Below are positions 24,998-33,515 of a stretch of 64,000 nucleotides of DNA, piece after piece. Where the stretch lies: contig NZ_JAVIFT010000002.1 in the NCBI RefSeq assembly GCF_031157355.1, positions 668,501 through 732,500 on the forward strand. The letters are read 5' to 3'. A program made the position numbers and the translations under genes. The notes under the pieces are model-generated. The model saw only the letters and a list, made by a program, of their open reading frames with translations, ran no database searches and was not told the DNA's origin. Position 1 is the first letter of the stretch. Every line of letters starts with the position of its first letter. Origin of the DNA: Hyphomicrobium sp. LHD-15. Lineage in GTDB: Bacteria > Pseudomonadota > Alphaproteobacteria > Rhizobiales > Hyphomicrobiaceae.

Positions 24998-25957
24998 ATG
25001 GCAGACGGCAAAGCGCGGCGCATTGCGGCAAATCGCGGCCAACCTCCGGTGAGTGTGGATGGGACTGTGCCGTCGATCGGCCTTGTTCTCGGCGGCGGAG
25101 GCGCGCGTGGTCTTGCTCATATTCTTATGCTCGAAGTTTTCGACGAGCTTGGAATCAAACCGAAAATCATTGCGGGAACTTCCATCGGCGCGATCTACGG
25201 CGCGGCCTATGCTGCGGGTCTTTCGGCCCGCGACATTCGCGCGCACACCGAAGAGACGTTAACCAAGCGCTTCAGCCTGGTGCGGGATCTTTTCGCGGCG
25301 CGCGTGCAGAGTTCAGGCCGCTTCTGGAATTTCTTCTCGGATCGCGCGGCCATTCTGGCGCCGGAAGCACTGCTCGAACTTGTGCTGCCACCGGGTGTGC
25401 CGTTCGCATTCGAAGATCTCGCAATTCCGTTGCGCGTCGTTGCGAGCGATTTCTACGCGATCGAGCCCACGATTTTTTCGAACGGACCGTTGAGGCCGGC
25501 AGTCGCGGCAAGTATGGCGCTGCCGGTGATCTTCGAACCCGTGCTGATCGGCGGGCGTAGCCTGATCGATGGCGGTCTCACCAACCCGCTGCCGTTCGAC
25601 ATTCTCGCGGGCGAAGCCGACCTGCTGGTTGCGGTCGATGTATCGGGAACGACAGTGCCGTCTCCCTCGCGATCGCGGCCGACGGCGCTCGAAGCGCTGT
25701 TTGCGTCGTCGTTCCTGTTCGAGCATTCGATCGTGCGCGAGAAGCTGAAGTGGAGCCGTCCCGACATCTATATCGAAGCGGGAACGGGACATTTTCAGGC
25801 GCTGGAGTTTCTGAAAGTGCGGGAAATTCTTGCGGCGGCGGAGCCCGCTAAGGAGCAGCTGCGTACGAAGCTTCTGCGTGTGCTTGACGCTCCGCGCCTC
25901 AAGGAGATCGCGGGACCGGAGAAGCGGGCGGCCTTGCAATCACCCGACGAGCTGTGA
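24998..25957 (+). CDS. Patatin-like phospholipase family protein
   Basis: The 319-residue protein has the full patatin active site: oxyanion loop GGGGARGLAH (about 32-41), nucleophile S62 in GTSIG, and D191 in DGG, forming the Ser-Asp dyad. It lacks a signal peptide and is close to the bacterial RssA/YchK-type group. It probably hydrolyses phospholipids or lysophospholipids at the inner membrane. The end, after residue 300, is a short Lys/Pro tail. It is divergent from the periplasmic gene at 24405 and convergent with tadA. Confidence 0.9.
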   Translation: MADGKARRIAANRGQPPVSVDGTVPSIGLVLGGGGARGLAHILMLEVFDELGIKPKIIAGTSIGAIYGAAYAAGLSARDIRAHTEETLTKRFSLVRDLFAARVQSSGRFWNFFSDRAAILAPEALLELVLPPGVPFAFEDLAIPLRVVASDFYAIEPTIFSNGPLRPAVAASMALPVIFEPVLIGGRSLIDGGLTNPLPFDILAGEADLLVAVDVSGTTVPSPSRSRPTALEALFASSFLFEHSIVREKLKWSRPDIYIEAGTGHFQALEFLKVREILAAAEPAKEQLRTKLLRVLDAPRLKEIAGPEKRAALQSPDEL

Positions 25958-25978
25958 GCGCGGCTTGCAGTCGACGCT

Positions 25979-26443
25979 CTACTCGGGGCGGCGTGAGGCG
26001 AAGAAAGATTTGAGAAGGACCGCTGCCTCTTCCTCGCCGAGGCCGGGGTAAAGTTCGGGCCGGTGATGGCAGGTCGGATGGCTGAACACGCGGGGTCCGT
26101 GCTCGACACCGCCGCCTTTCGGATCGGGAGCGGCGTAGTAAAGGCGGCGGATGCGGGCAAAGGATATGACGCCCGCGCACATCGGGCACGGCTCGAGCGT
26201 GACGTAGAGATCGTGGTCGATCAGGCGCTCGCTGCCGAGCTTCTGGGCTGCTTCGCGAATGACCAGCATCTCCGCATGGGCGGAGGGATCCGATAGCTCG
26301 CGGGTGCGGTTGCCGGCGGTGGCGACGACGGTGCCAAAGGGATCGGTCAGGACGGCGCCAACCGGCACTTCGCCGCGGGCTGCGGCGGCCTTGGCTTCGG
26401 AAAGAGCCAGTTCCATGTGGCCGAGGCGGGCCGGTGGTGCCAT
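25979..26443 (-). CDS. tadA: tRNA-specific adenosine deaminase
   Basis: The 154-residue protein has the deaminase zinc motifs HAE (residues 56-58) and PCPMC (C86, C89), with the family's EVPVGAVL segment. TadA converts the wobble adenosine of tRNA-Arg(ACG) to inosine. The start at 26443 follows GGAAG; an ATG five codons earlier has a weaker ribosome site. It is divergent from rluB, with only 37 bases between the two starts, so their promoters overlap. Confidence 0.92.
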   Translation of the reverse strand: MAPPARLGHMELALSEAKAAAARGEVPVGAVLTDPFGTVVATAGNRTRELSDPSAHAEMLVIREAAQKLGSERLIDHDLYVTLEPCPMCAGVISFARIRRLYYAAPDPKGGGVEHGPRVFSHPTCHHRPELYPGLGEEEAAVLLKSFFASRRPE

Positions 26444-26480
26444 AAGGTCGTCTTCCATTTCAGAGCTAGAGCCTAAGCCC

Positions 26481-28139
26481 ATGCGCAAATCATTCTTCGG
26501 CCATCGTCCGCTCAGGGGCAAGTCTCAAGGCAGCAAGCGTGGAGATCGGCCTGGCTCCAGGGGGCCACGCAGCGAAGGTAAGGGCGATCACGAAAAGCGC
26601 GAGGGGCGCGGTGCGTCTGGGGGAGCGCGGTTCCGGGAGCGTCCAGCGGGCGGCGGTTCGCGCGACGAGCGCAAGGGCGGGCAGGCCACTCGCGGCGGCG
26701 GCGGCGAATCCGCTTCGAGGATGCGGTTCAAGAAGCGCATGGCTCACAGCGGCGCACGCAGCGAGCACACACGAAACGAGCACGGAGGCGAAGTCCGCGG
26801 AGAACGTAGGGGTGAAGGTCGCGACGAACGCAAGGCGGGGCACGCTTCGCGTGGCAGCCGAAAAGTACCTTACGGCAGCCAATTCCGCGCGCGCCCTGCA
26901 TCCGGTGCACCACGAGGCGAACGCGAAGATCAAGATAAGGCCCGTCGTGGGCGCGGCTCGCCTTCGGGCACGCGGTTCGGCCAGCGGTTGACCGGTCGCG
27001 GATCGCGTGGCGAGCGTAACAAAGATCGCAACGAGACGCGCGAAGGGCGCGGATCTCCGTCGGGCACGAGGTTCCCGAAGCGTCCGGCCGGTGGTGCTGC
27101 GCGAGGCGCACGCGAGCATGGGCCTGACGCTTATGCCGGACGCGGCGGACCGCCGCCGGGGGTTCGGTTTCGGGAACGTCCGGCCGCCAAAGGATCGCGA
27201 TACGATCGTATGGACCGGCCGGAGCGGCAGCAGGCGCTCGCAGACGCTCGGGTTCGTCGCCGGGGTTCTGCCGGAAAACATGCGCAGCAGAAGGTGCCGT
27301 CGGTCTCGGAGCCGATGCGGATCGCGAAAGCGATGGCGCGCGCCGGGCTCTGCTCGCGGCGCGAAGCCGAGCGCTGGATCGCGGATGGGCGCGTCAGCAT
27401 CAACGGCCAGGTGCTGAAGACGCCGGGTGTCGAGGTGAAGCCGAAGGATCGTGTGCTGGTCGACGGGCAGCCGTTACCGATTGCCGAGCCGTCGCAGCTC
27501 TGGCGCTACAACAAACCCAAAGGCCTCGTGACGACGCATGACGATCCGCAGGGGCGGCCGACGGTATTCGACAATCTGCCGGCGGGGCTGCCGCGGGTGA
27601 TTTCGGTCGGGCGGCTCGATTTCAACACCGAAGGTCTCATTCTGCTGACCAACGACGGAGAGCTTGCGCGCCATCTGGAATTGCCGGCGACCGGCTGGCT
27701 GCGTCGCTACCGCGTGCGCGCGAAGGGGCGCGTCACACAGGCCGATCTCGACAAGCTCAAGGAGGGCATCGAGATCGAAGGCGTGCGTTACGGCGGCGTG
27801 GAAGCCGCCATCGATACCGTGCAGGGCGCCAACATGTGGCTGACGGTCGGCATTCGCGAAGGCAAAAACCGCGAAGTGCGCAAGGTGCTGACCCACCTCG
27901 GGCTCGACGTCAACCGGCTGATCCGCATCTCGTTCGGGCCGTTCCAGCTTTTGGAGCTGGAGCCGGGTGAAGCGGAAGTGATCAAGCGGCGCGTGCTTGC
28001 CGACCAGCTCGGCCCGCAGCTCGCGCAGGAATTCGGGCTAGCCGAAAAGGCAGAAGAGAAGTCCGGCAAGAAGAAGGCTGGTGGTGGACGTCCGCATCCG
28101 CGCGGCGACACGCGCAAAAACGACCACGAGGACGACTGA
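26481..28139 (+). CDS. rluB: RluB-family rRNA pseudouridine synthase with repetitive basic N-terminal extension
   Basis: The 552-residue protein combines a low-complexity N-terminal tail (about residues 1-272) with the normal RluB core: an S4 RNA-binding domain (about 278-335, RIAKAMARAGLCSRREAERW) and the catalytic block GRLDFNTEGLILLTNDGELA, with the nucleophilic aspartate near residue 379. The core modifies 23S rRNA near the peptidyl-transferase centre in the family. The tail is Arg/Gly-rich and holds at least six degenerate repeats, for example GARFRERPAGGGSRDERKG, GTRFGQRLTGRGSRGERNK and GVRFRERPAAKGSRYDRMD. A Lys-rich C-terminal end (SGKKKAGGGRPHPRGD) follows. Its stop overlaps the rsmD start. 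The tail probably binds RNA or ribosomes. Confidence 0.92.
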   Translation: MRKSFFGHRPLRGKSQGSKRGDRPGSRGPRSEGKGDHEKREGRGASGGARFRERPAGGGSRDERKGGQATRGGGGESASRMRFKKRMAHSGARSEHTRNEHGGEVRGERRGEGRDERKAGHASRGSRKVPYGSQFRARPASGAPRGEREDQDKARRGRGSPSGTRFGQRLTGRGSRGERNKDRNETREGRGSPSGTRFPKRPAGGAARGAREHGPDAYAGRGGPPPGVRFRERPAAKGSRYDRMDRPERQQALADARVRRRGSAGKHAQQKVPSVSEPMRIAKAMARAGLCSRREAERWIADGRVSINGQVLKTPGVEVKPKDRVLVDGQPLPIAEPSQLWRYNKPKGLVTTHDDPQGRPTVFDNLPAGLPRVISVGRLDFNTEGLILLTNDGELARHLELPATGWLRRYRVRAKGRVTQADLDKLKEGIEIEGVRYGGVEAAIDTVQGANMWLTVGIREGKNREVRKVLTHLGLDVNRLIRISFGPFQLLELEPGEAEVIKRRVLADQLGPQLAQEFGLAEKAEEKSGKKKAGGGRPHPRGDTRKNDHEDD

Positions 28140-28708
28140 TGCGCGTGGTCGGCGGTACGTTCCGAGGGCGTGCGCTCGCCGCCCCGCAGCACGACGGCTT
28201 GCGCCCGACATCGGACCGGGTGCGCGAAGCGGTGTTCAACATTCTTCTGCACGGCGTGCCGGACTTCGCGCTCGAAGGCGCGCGGGTGATCGATCTCTTT
28301 GCCGGCACCGGCGCGCTTGGCGTCGAGGCGCTGTCGCGCGGCGCAGGATACTGCCTATTCGTGGAAGAGGCGCCCGAAGCGCGTGCGCTTATCCGCACCA
28401 ATGTGGAAGCGATGGGGCTGACCGGCACCACGCGCATCTTCCGGCGCGACGCGACGGACCTTGGTCCGGCGGGCAACATGGAGCCCTATCGAATTGCGTT
28501 TCTCGATCCGCCTTACGGCAAGGGGCTTGGCGAGAAGGGGCTGATCGCGTTGCGTGATGGCGGTTGGCTGGTGCAAGGGGCCGTGGTTGTGCTCGAGGAG
28601 CGCGAGAGCGCGGACGTGAAACTGCCCGAGGGCTTCACGGAGTTCGACCGGCGCAGCTGGGGCGACACGCAGGCGGTGTTCGGTATTTTCAACGGATCCG
28701 CTAGCTGA
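28139..28708 (+). CDS. rsmD: 16S rRNA (guanine966-N2)-methyltransferase
   Basis: The 189-residue protein has the RsmD pattern: MRVVGGTFRGRAL start, RPTSDRVREAVFNIL, SAM motif DLFAGTGALGVEALSRGA, and catalytic DPPYG (near residue 124). RsmD methylates G966 of 16S rRNA. The ATG shares one base with the stop codon of rluB, giving translational coupling of two rRNA-modification genes. Length is typical for the family. Confidence 0.94.
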   Translation: MRVVGGTFRGRALAAPQHDGLRPTSDRVREAVFNILLHGVPDFALEGARVIDLFAGTGALGVEALSRGAGYCLFVEEAPEARALIRTNVEAMGLTGTTRIFRRDATDLGPAGNMEPYRIAFLDPPYGKGLGEKGLIALRDGGWLVQGAVVVLEERESADVKLPEGFTEFDRRSWGDTQAVFGIFNGSAS

Positions 28709-28776
28709 AGGGCGCTCGCGGTCGCGCCCACTCAGGCGCATCAGGCTCCCGGCCCGCGCAGCGATGACGTTAAAGG

Positions 28777-30558
28777 CTACTTACGGCCGAAGAGGCGCTC
28801 GATATCGGAGAGCTTCAGCTCGACGTAGGTCGGGCGGCCATGATTGCACTGGCCGGAAAAGGGTGTCGCTTCCATCTCTCTCAGAAGCGCGTTCATCTCC
28901 TGGCCGGTGAGGCGGCGGCCGGCGCGCACGCTGCCGTGACAGGCCATGCGGGAGGCAACCGCCTCCAGACGCTCCCGCAGCGGCTCGGCCGTGCCTTCCG
29001 CCATCAGATCGGCGGCGAGGTCCTTGATAAGGCCATCGACCGAGGAGGTGCCGAGGAGGGCGGGAACCTCGCGAACTGCGACGGCGTCGGGACCGAACTT
29101 CTCGACCACGAGCCCAAGCTCGGCCAGCTCGGCGGACTTCTCATCGAGGGCTAAGGCTTCCTCCTCGCCGACCTCGATGATGGCGGGGATGAGAAGTGAT
29201 TGGCGCGCAACGCCGCCGTTCGACAAGCCCTTCTTCAGTCGCTCATAGACGAGGCGTTCGTGCGCGGCGTGCTGGTCGACGATGATGACGGAAGTTTCCG
29301 TTTGCGCCACGATGTAGGTTTCGTGAAGTTGTGCGCGTGCGGCACCGAGCGGGCGATGCTCACTCTCGGCGGCTGGGATTTCTTCAGGGGCAACGGTGGC
29401 GGCGGTCGGGGTCGCGAAATCGGCGAACGGAACCTGCTGTTGCTCGGTGAAAGCGGGGGCGGCTCTTTCGGGCCACGCGAATGATCGATCAGGAGCGCGG
29501 CTGTCCTCTGTGCGCGCCATCGTTTCCAGCGTTCGTGCGCCGCCCTGCGCGCTGGCCCGGAAGCCCGCGGTTTCAAGCGTGTGACGCAGGGCGCCAATGA
29601 GCAGGCTGCGGACGGCGCCGCCGTCGCGGAACCGCACCTCGACCTTGGCCGGATGGACGTTGACGTCGACCTCTGTCGTGGGAAGCTCGACGAACAGCGC
29701 AAGCAAAGGATGGCGGCCCTTGGGAACGAGGTCGCCATAGGCGGCGCGTACGGAGCCGACGACGAGCTTGTCGCGAACCGGGCGGCCGTTGACGAACAGG
29801 AACTGCAGCGTTGCATCCGGGCGATGGAGCGTCGGCAGGCCGGCAAAGCCTTTGACCGTGATGCCGTCTCGCCCGCCGGCAACGGGAACGGCATCTTCCA
29901 TGAACTCGCGGCCCATGATGCGGCCGAGGCGCTGCAGCATGCCGTCCGCAGTTCTATCGAGGCGCGGCAGCCGCAGCCCGGTGCGTTCACCCATGGTGAG
30001 GGAGAACCCCACATGTGGGTGCGCCATGGCGAGGCGCTTCACGGTTTCCGAGACGGCGAGGTTTTCGGCGCGTTCGGATTTCAGGAACTTGAGCCGCGCC
30101 GGCGTCGCGGAGAACAGGTCGCGCACCTCGATGCGGGTTCCGGGATTGAGAGCGGCCGGTTTCAGCGGCTGCTTCGCGCCGCGATCGACGGCGACCTCCA
30201 ACGCGTCGCGCGCGCCACGCGGGCGGGAGGCGATGGAGAGATGCGCGATGGAGCCGATCGAGGGCAATGCCTCACCGCGGAAGCCCAGCGTATGGATGGC
30301 GAGCAGATCCTCGCTGTCGAGCTTGGACGTGGCATGACGCTCGACGCAGAGCGCCAGATCGTTCGCGTCCATGCCGATGCCGTCGTCCGTTACGCGGATG
30401 AGAGACAGGCCGCCCGACACGGTGACGACCTCGATCTCGCTCGCGCCCGCGTCGAGTGCGTTTTCGACCAGCTCCTTGACCACGCTGGCTGGACGCTCGA
30501 CGACCTCGCCCGCCGCGATGCGGTTGATGGTTTCGGGGCTGAGCTGGCGGATAGCCAT
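28777..30558 (-). CDS. mutL: DNA mismatch repair protein MutL
   Basis: The 593-residue protein has the GHKL ATPase N-terminus (ENALDAGA, DDGIGMD, TLGFRGEALPSIGS) and the MutL C-terminal dimerisation domain. The metal-binding endonuclease motif DQHAAHERLVYE and the late GQCNHGRPT are present, so this MutL should nick DNA itself, as in bacteria that lack MutH. A Pro/Glu-rich linker spans about residues 340-400. The start at 30558 is set by the conserved MAIRQLSPETINRIAAGEVV. No mutS is nearby. Confidence 0.96.
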   Translation of the reverse strand: MAIRQLSPETINRIAAGEVVERPASVVKELVENALDAGASEIEVVTVSGGLSLIRVTDDGIGMDANDLALCVERHATSKLDSEDLLAIHTLGFRGEALPSIGSIAHLSIASRPRGARDALEVAVDRGAKQPLKPAALNPGTRIEVRDLFSATPARLKFLKSERAENLAVSETVKRLAMAHPHVGFSLTMGERTGLRLPRLDRTADGMLQRLGRIMGREFMEDAVPVAGGRDGITVKGFAGLPTLHRPDATLQFLFVNGRPVRDKLVVGSVRAAYGDLVPKGRHPLLALFVELPTTEVDVNVHPAKVEVRFRDGGAVRSLLIGALRHTLETAGFRASAQGGARTLETMARTEDSRAPDRSFAWPERAAPAFTEQQQVPFADFATPTAATVAPEEIPAAESEHRPLGAARAQLHETYIVAQTETSVIIVDQHAAHERLVYERLKKGLSNGGVARQSLLIPAIIEVGEEEALALDEKSAELAELGLVVEKFGPDAVAVREVPALLGTSSVDGLIKDLAADLMAEGTAEPLRERLEAVASRMACHGSVRAGRRLTGQEMNALLREMEATPFSGQCNHGRPTYVELKLSDIERLFGRK

Positions 30559-30665
30559 CGGGAGCGGAGACCTGTTCGACTGGTTTTTGGCAGGAGGCGA
30601 CCGGTAGGCGATGCCAAGCGTACCGACTCGTTTGCGATGGGCGAGGATAGCGCCTGCAACAGGCA

Positions 30666-30702
30666 GCAAAAAGGGGGCGAGACCGCCGGTCCCGCCCCCT
30701 TT
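30666..30702 (-). terminator. Intrinsic terminator downstream of 30724-31956
   Basis: AAAGGGGGCG and CGCCCCCTTT pair (30670-30679 with 30693-30702), with an inner GACC/GGTC stem. On the minus strand the hairpin is followed by TTTTTGC, so it ends the gene above and insulates mutL. Confidence 0.88.
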
Positions 30703-30723
30703 GCGTTCAAACGGTTGCTTTGC

Positions 30724-31956
30724 TCAGTTCAGTCCCCAGACTTCGACGATGCCTTCGCCCTTGAGGCCTAATTTCGAGCGATATTTCAGCTCGATGCGAT
30801 CGATACGACGGCCGCGGCCCTTGAGATCGATCGCGTCGGTATACTGGCCGTCCTTGAGCTTGCGCGCGAATGGCAGGTTCTCGGCCTCGCCGTTTTCGTA
30901 GACGATGCGCGCGCTGTAGAAGGTGATGTCCGAACGGCGGGCCGCGAAGCGAATGGCCTTGATGCGGCCCACGCGGGGATCGACGCGGATGGCATCGCGT
31001 TCCTTCGAGAACATCGAAACGCGCTCGGCGCCGAGCATCAGCCAGCCCTTGTTCCGGCCCTGATCGCCGATCCAGTTATTGGCGATGTCGCCGTAGACCT
31101 CGACGACGGCCGGCGTGCGGAAGTTCGGATTGGAGCGGTAGACGAGTTCGATTTCGCGGATGAAGCGATCTCCGCGCAGATCGATCGGGCGCGTCTGGCT
31201 ACCGGCGGGGATCTGTGTCTCGATGACCTTGCGATCACGTTCGCCGTTCCCGTAAACGATCGTCAGCTCGCGCAGGTAGATGTCGTTTTCGGAAATGCGT
31301 AGCGCGAGGCGTTGGAAGCGGCCCTGCTGCTCGCCGACGCGGATGGTGTCGCGGTCGGTGCGGAAGCCCACTTCCTGCGCGCCGAACAGCACCCAGCCCG
31401 GCGGGATCTTGGGGCCAACGCCACTCCACTGTCCGGGCGGGGGGCCAGGAGGGGGACCGCCGGCATCGACCACGCCGATCAACTGGACGTTGGTGACGCC
31501 GGGGCGGAAGCCCGGACGTTTGGTAACGGATACTTCGCGGATCGGGCGGCGGCGATCGGTTTCGATGGAACGGCTCTGCTCGCCGGGTGCGATGCGGTCG
31601 AGGATCTGCGCCCGCTGGCGGCCGCCGTCTGCGTAAAGGATTTCGGCGGTCTCGATGAGCAAGGGAAGCTCACCGGAGCGGAAGCGGATTTCGGACACGC
31701 GCGATTGACGCGGGTCGATGCGGAAAGTGACGATCTGCTCGCGGTTGTTGACGCGAACGTCGCCGAGAATTTCGAGGTTGCGGTTGCCGGGCGGAGGGCC
31801 AGGAGGAGGTCCGGGCTGATAGCCGCCGCGGTCGCGTTCGCGGAGCTGCGCCATCTGCTGGGCGGGATCTGCGGCTTGGACGCTGGTGAGGGTGGTGATC
31901 GCAATCAATGCGGTGGCGAAAAATGCAATTCGATTGGAAATGTTGGGTCGGGCCAC
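30724..31956 (-). CDS. Exported three-module beta-rich repeat protein, paralogue A
   Basis: The 410-residue protein has a signal peptide (cut near VQAAD) and two Pro/Gly linkers (PGPPPGPPPGN; PPPGPPPGQW). Three modules of about 105 residues follow one pattern: a start like WVLFGAQEVGFRTDRDTIRV, then GRFQRLALRISENDIYLREL, a polar RDGKV/YGNGE segment, GDRFIREIELVYRS, and an end like AVVEVYGD. Module starts lie near residues 60, 185 and 305. The pattern slightly recalls E. coli YaaI (DUF2541), but the link is weak. The neighbour at 32118-33338 is a paralogue with the same architecture. Location is probably periplasmic or outer-membrane; function unknown. It is followed by a strong terminator. 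Confidence 0.75.
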   Translation of the reverse strand: MARPNISNRIAFFATALIAITTLTSVQAADPAQQMAQLRERDRGGYQPGPPPGPPPGNRNLEILGDVRVNNREQIVTFRIDPRQSRVSEIRFRSGELPLLIETAEILYADGGRQRAQILDRIAPGEQSRSIETDRRRPIREVSVTKRPGFRPGVTNVQLIGVVDAGGPPPGPPPGQWSGVGPKIPPGWVLFGAQEVGFRTDRDTIRVGEQQGRFQRLALRISENDIYLRELTIVYGNGERDRKVIETQIPAGSQTRPIDLRGDRFIREIELVYRSNPNFRTPAVVEVYGDIANNWIGDQGRNKGWLMLGAERVSMFSKERDAIRVDPRVGRIKAIRFAARRSDITFYSARIVYENGEAENLPFARKLKDGQYTDAIDLKGRGRRIDRIELKYRSKLGLKGEGIVEVWGLN

Positions 31957-32117
31957 GGCGTATTCCCCTGTTGGGCCTGGTTCTTCGTCGGCAAATGCGT
32001 CCGGCCAGAGACGCCTTTGATCCGTTATGAGCCTATGCAGCGACCGGGCCTAAAAAAAGACGGAAGTCGGACCGGCGGCGCCTTAATCGTGCGCTGGAGC
32101 ACGGGATTAGCTCCCGG

Positions 32118-33338
32118 TCAGTGCTGTCCCCAGATCTGGACAACGGCCGGGTGTCCGTCGAGCGCGTTCTTGAGACCCTTGCCGAGGTCGAAGCGCGAAC
32201 GATAGCTGGCCTCGATGCTCTTGATCGGGGCCTTGCCACCCTTGAACTCCAGAGGCCCGTACGGTTTGCCGGGGTCCACACGCTCGCGCATGGTGAACAC
32301 CTCGTCGGGCCCGCTCAGGTATTTGACACGGATTTCTTTAAGCGTGATGGCACGGTCCACGGCCTCGATACGAAGGCGCGTGAAGCCGCCCTCGTTTTCG
32401 CCGATGTTGATAACGTCTCGGTCGAAGCCGGTGAAGCCGGCGGTCTGGGCGCCGAGCAGCACCCATCCCTGGTGATAGTTGCGGCCTTCGCCCGTGACGC
32501 CGAGCCAGCCCTTCGCGTATTCGCCCGTCACCTCGACGCGGGCCTGGCCCTGCAAGTTCGGGTGCGAGCGGTAGGTCATCTGGATTTCGCGGATGAAGCG
32601 GTCGCCGTTGATCTCGAACCACTGCGAGCGGGAGTTGGCCTTGAGGTCGGCATCGACGGCAAGGTTCTGTTCCTGGCCGTCGACGAAAACGACCCGCAGC
32701 GCGTTGACGTGGACGTCGTTGCCGAGCACGCGCAGGCGAATGCGGTTGAACTTGCCGAGGTCGCCGCCGACCTTGATCACGTCGCGATCGATGCCGAAAC
32801 CGACATTCTGGTAGCCGAACATCACGTCGCGGCCGTCCTTGAGGGTGCCGGGTGCGGCAGGATCGGGGACGGTGCCGGCAGGCTCGGCCGAAACGTCTCC
32901 CGACGCAGGTGCCGGGCGCTCCTTGGCGGCGCCTTCCTGGGATTGGATCCCGAGCACTTCCACGATGGCTTTGCCGCTGCCGATTTTGTTGACGATATTG
33001 ACGGTGTCGATGAACGTGTCGGTGGAAGTTTCTGGAATGGCGCGCGTGCGCTCGCCTTTCGAAAGCGCGATCGGGCGCTGTTCGTTGTACACCTTGCCGT
33101 CGCGGTAGATGATCTGGATGCGGTCGAGTTGGGGTGCGCCGGATTTCGCGCGGATGCGGATGCCGCGATAGGCGCCCGGTGCAGCGCTGACGTCGATCGA
33201 TACACCGCTGCCGGACAGATCGATGGTGTGGGTGCCGATGACGACGAGCTTTTCCGAAGGCGCGGCGAGCGAAAGGGTGCCGGGGACCGCCACAAACAAT
33301 CCTGCCGCGACAGCCACCACTCTCAGCCTCGGAAACAT
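32118..33338 (-). CDS. Exported three-module beta-rich repeat protein, paralogue B
   Basis: The 406-residue protein has a signal peptide (hydrophobic 5-25, cut after SLAA) and three modules like those of its neighbour. They begin near residue 30 (KLVVIGTHTIDLSG), 165 (DVMFGYQNVGFGIDRDVIKV) and 300 (WVLLGAQTAGFTGFDRDVIN), and end in VEVLG, VEVTGEY and VQIWGQH. The second module contains GDRFIREIQMTYRSHPNLQ, almost the same as in paralogue A. The two genes lie in tandem on the minus strand with 161 bases between them, consistent with an old duplication. No catalytic motif is apparent. Function unknown. Confidence 0.75.
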   Translation of the reverse strand: MFPRLRVVAVAAGLFVAVPGTLSLAAPSEKLVVIGTHTIDLSGSGVSIDVSAAPGAYRGIRIRAKSGAPQLDRIQIIYRDGKVYNEQRPIALSKGERTRAIPETSTDTFIDTVNIVNKIGSGKAIVEVLGIQSQEGAAKERPAPASGDVSAEPAGTVPDPAAPGTLKDGRDVMFGYQNVGFGIDRDVIKVGGDLGKFNRIRLRVLGNDVHVNALRVVFVDGQEQNLAVDADLKANSRSQWFEINGDRFIREIQMTYRSHPNLQGQARVEVTGEYAKGWLGVTGEGRNYHQGWVLLGAQTAGFTGFDRDVINIGENEGGFTRLRIEAVDRAITLKEIRVKYLSGPDEVFTMRERVDPGKPYGPLEFKGGKAPIKSIEASYRSRFDLGKGLKNALDGHPAVVQIWGQH

Positions 33339-33515
33339 GACGTGCTCTCCAATGTCAGGACGTAAACTCTGCGGCGCGTGCTAATCTCATAGTCGTGCGA
33401 AATGAAATTGTCTGGCAGGCGTTCGCGTCTCATTTGTGACGTTTCGCGCGAAGACGCAACGGGGTCGGGCAGTCCGATCTCCGGCGGGCGGCGCAAAGGT
33501 TTCGAGGCTTCAAGG

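Noticed and set aside
29581-30771. 396-codon plus-strand frame opposite mutL
   Set aside because: MutL on the other strand is certain, and this frame shows no motif.
32121-33365. 414-codon plus-strand frame opposite repeat protein B
   Set aside because: The minus-strand protein has a signal peptide and internal repeats; the plus frame has none of these.
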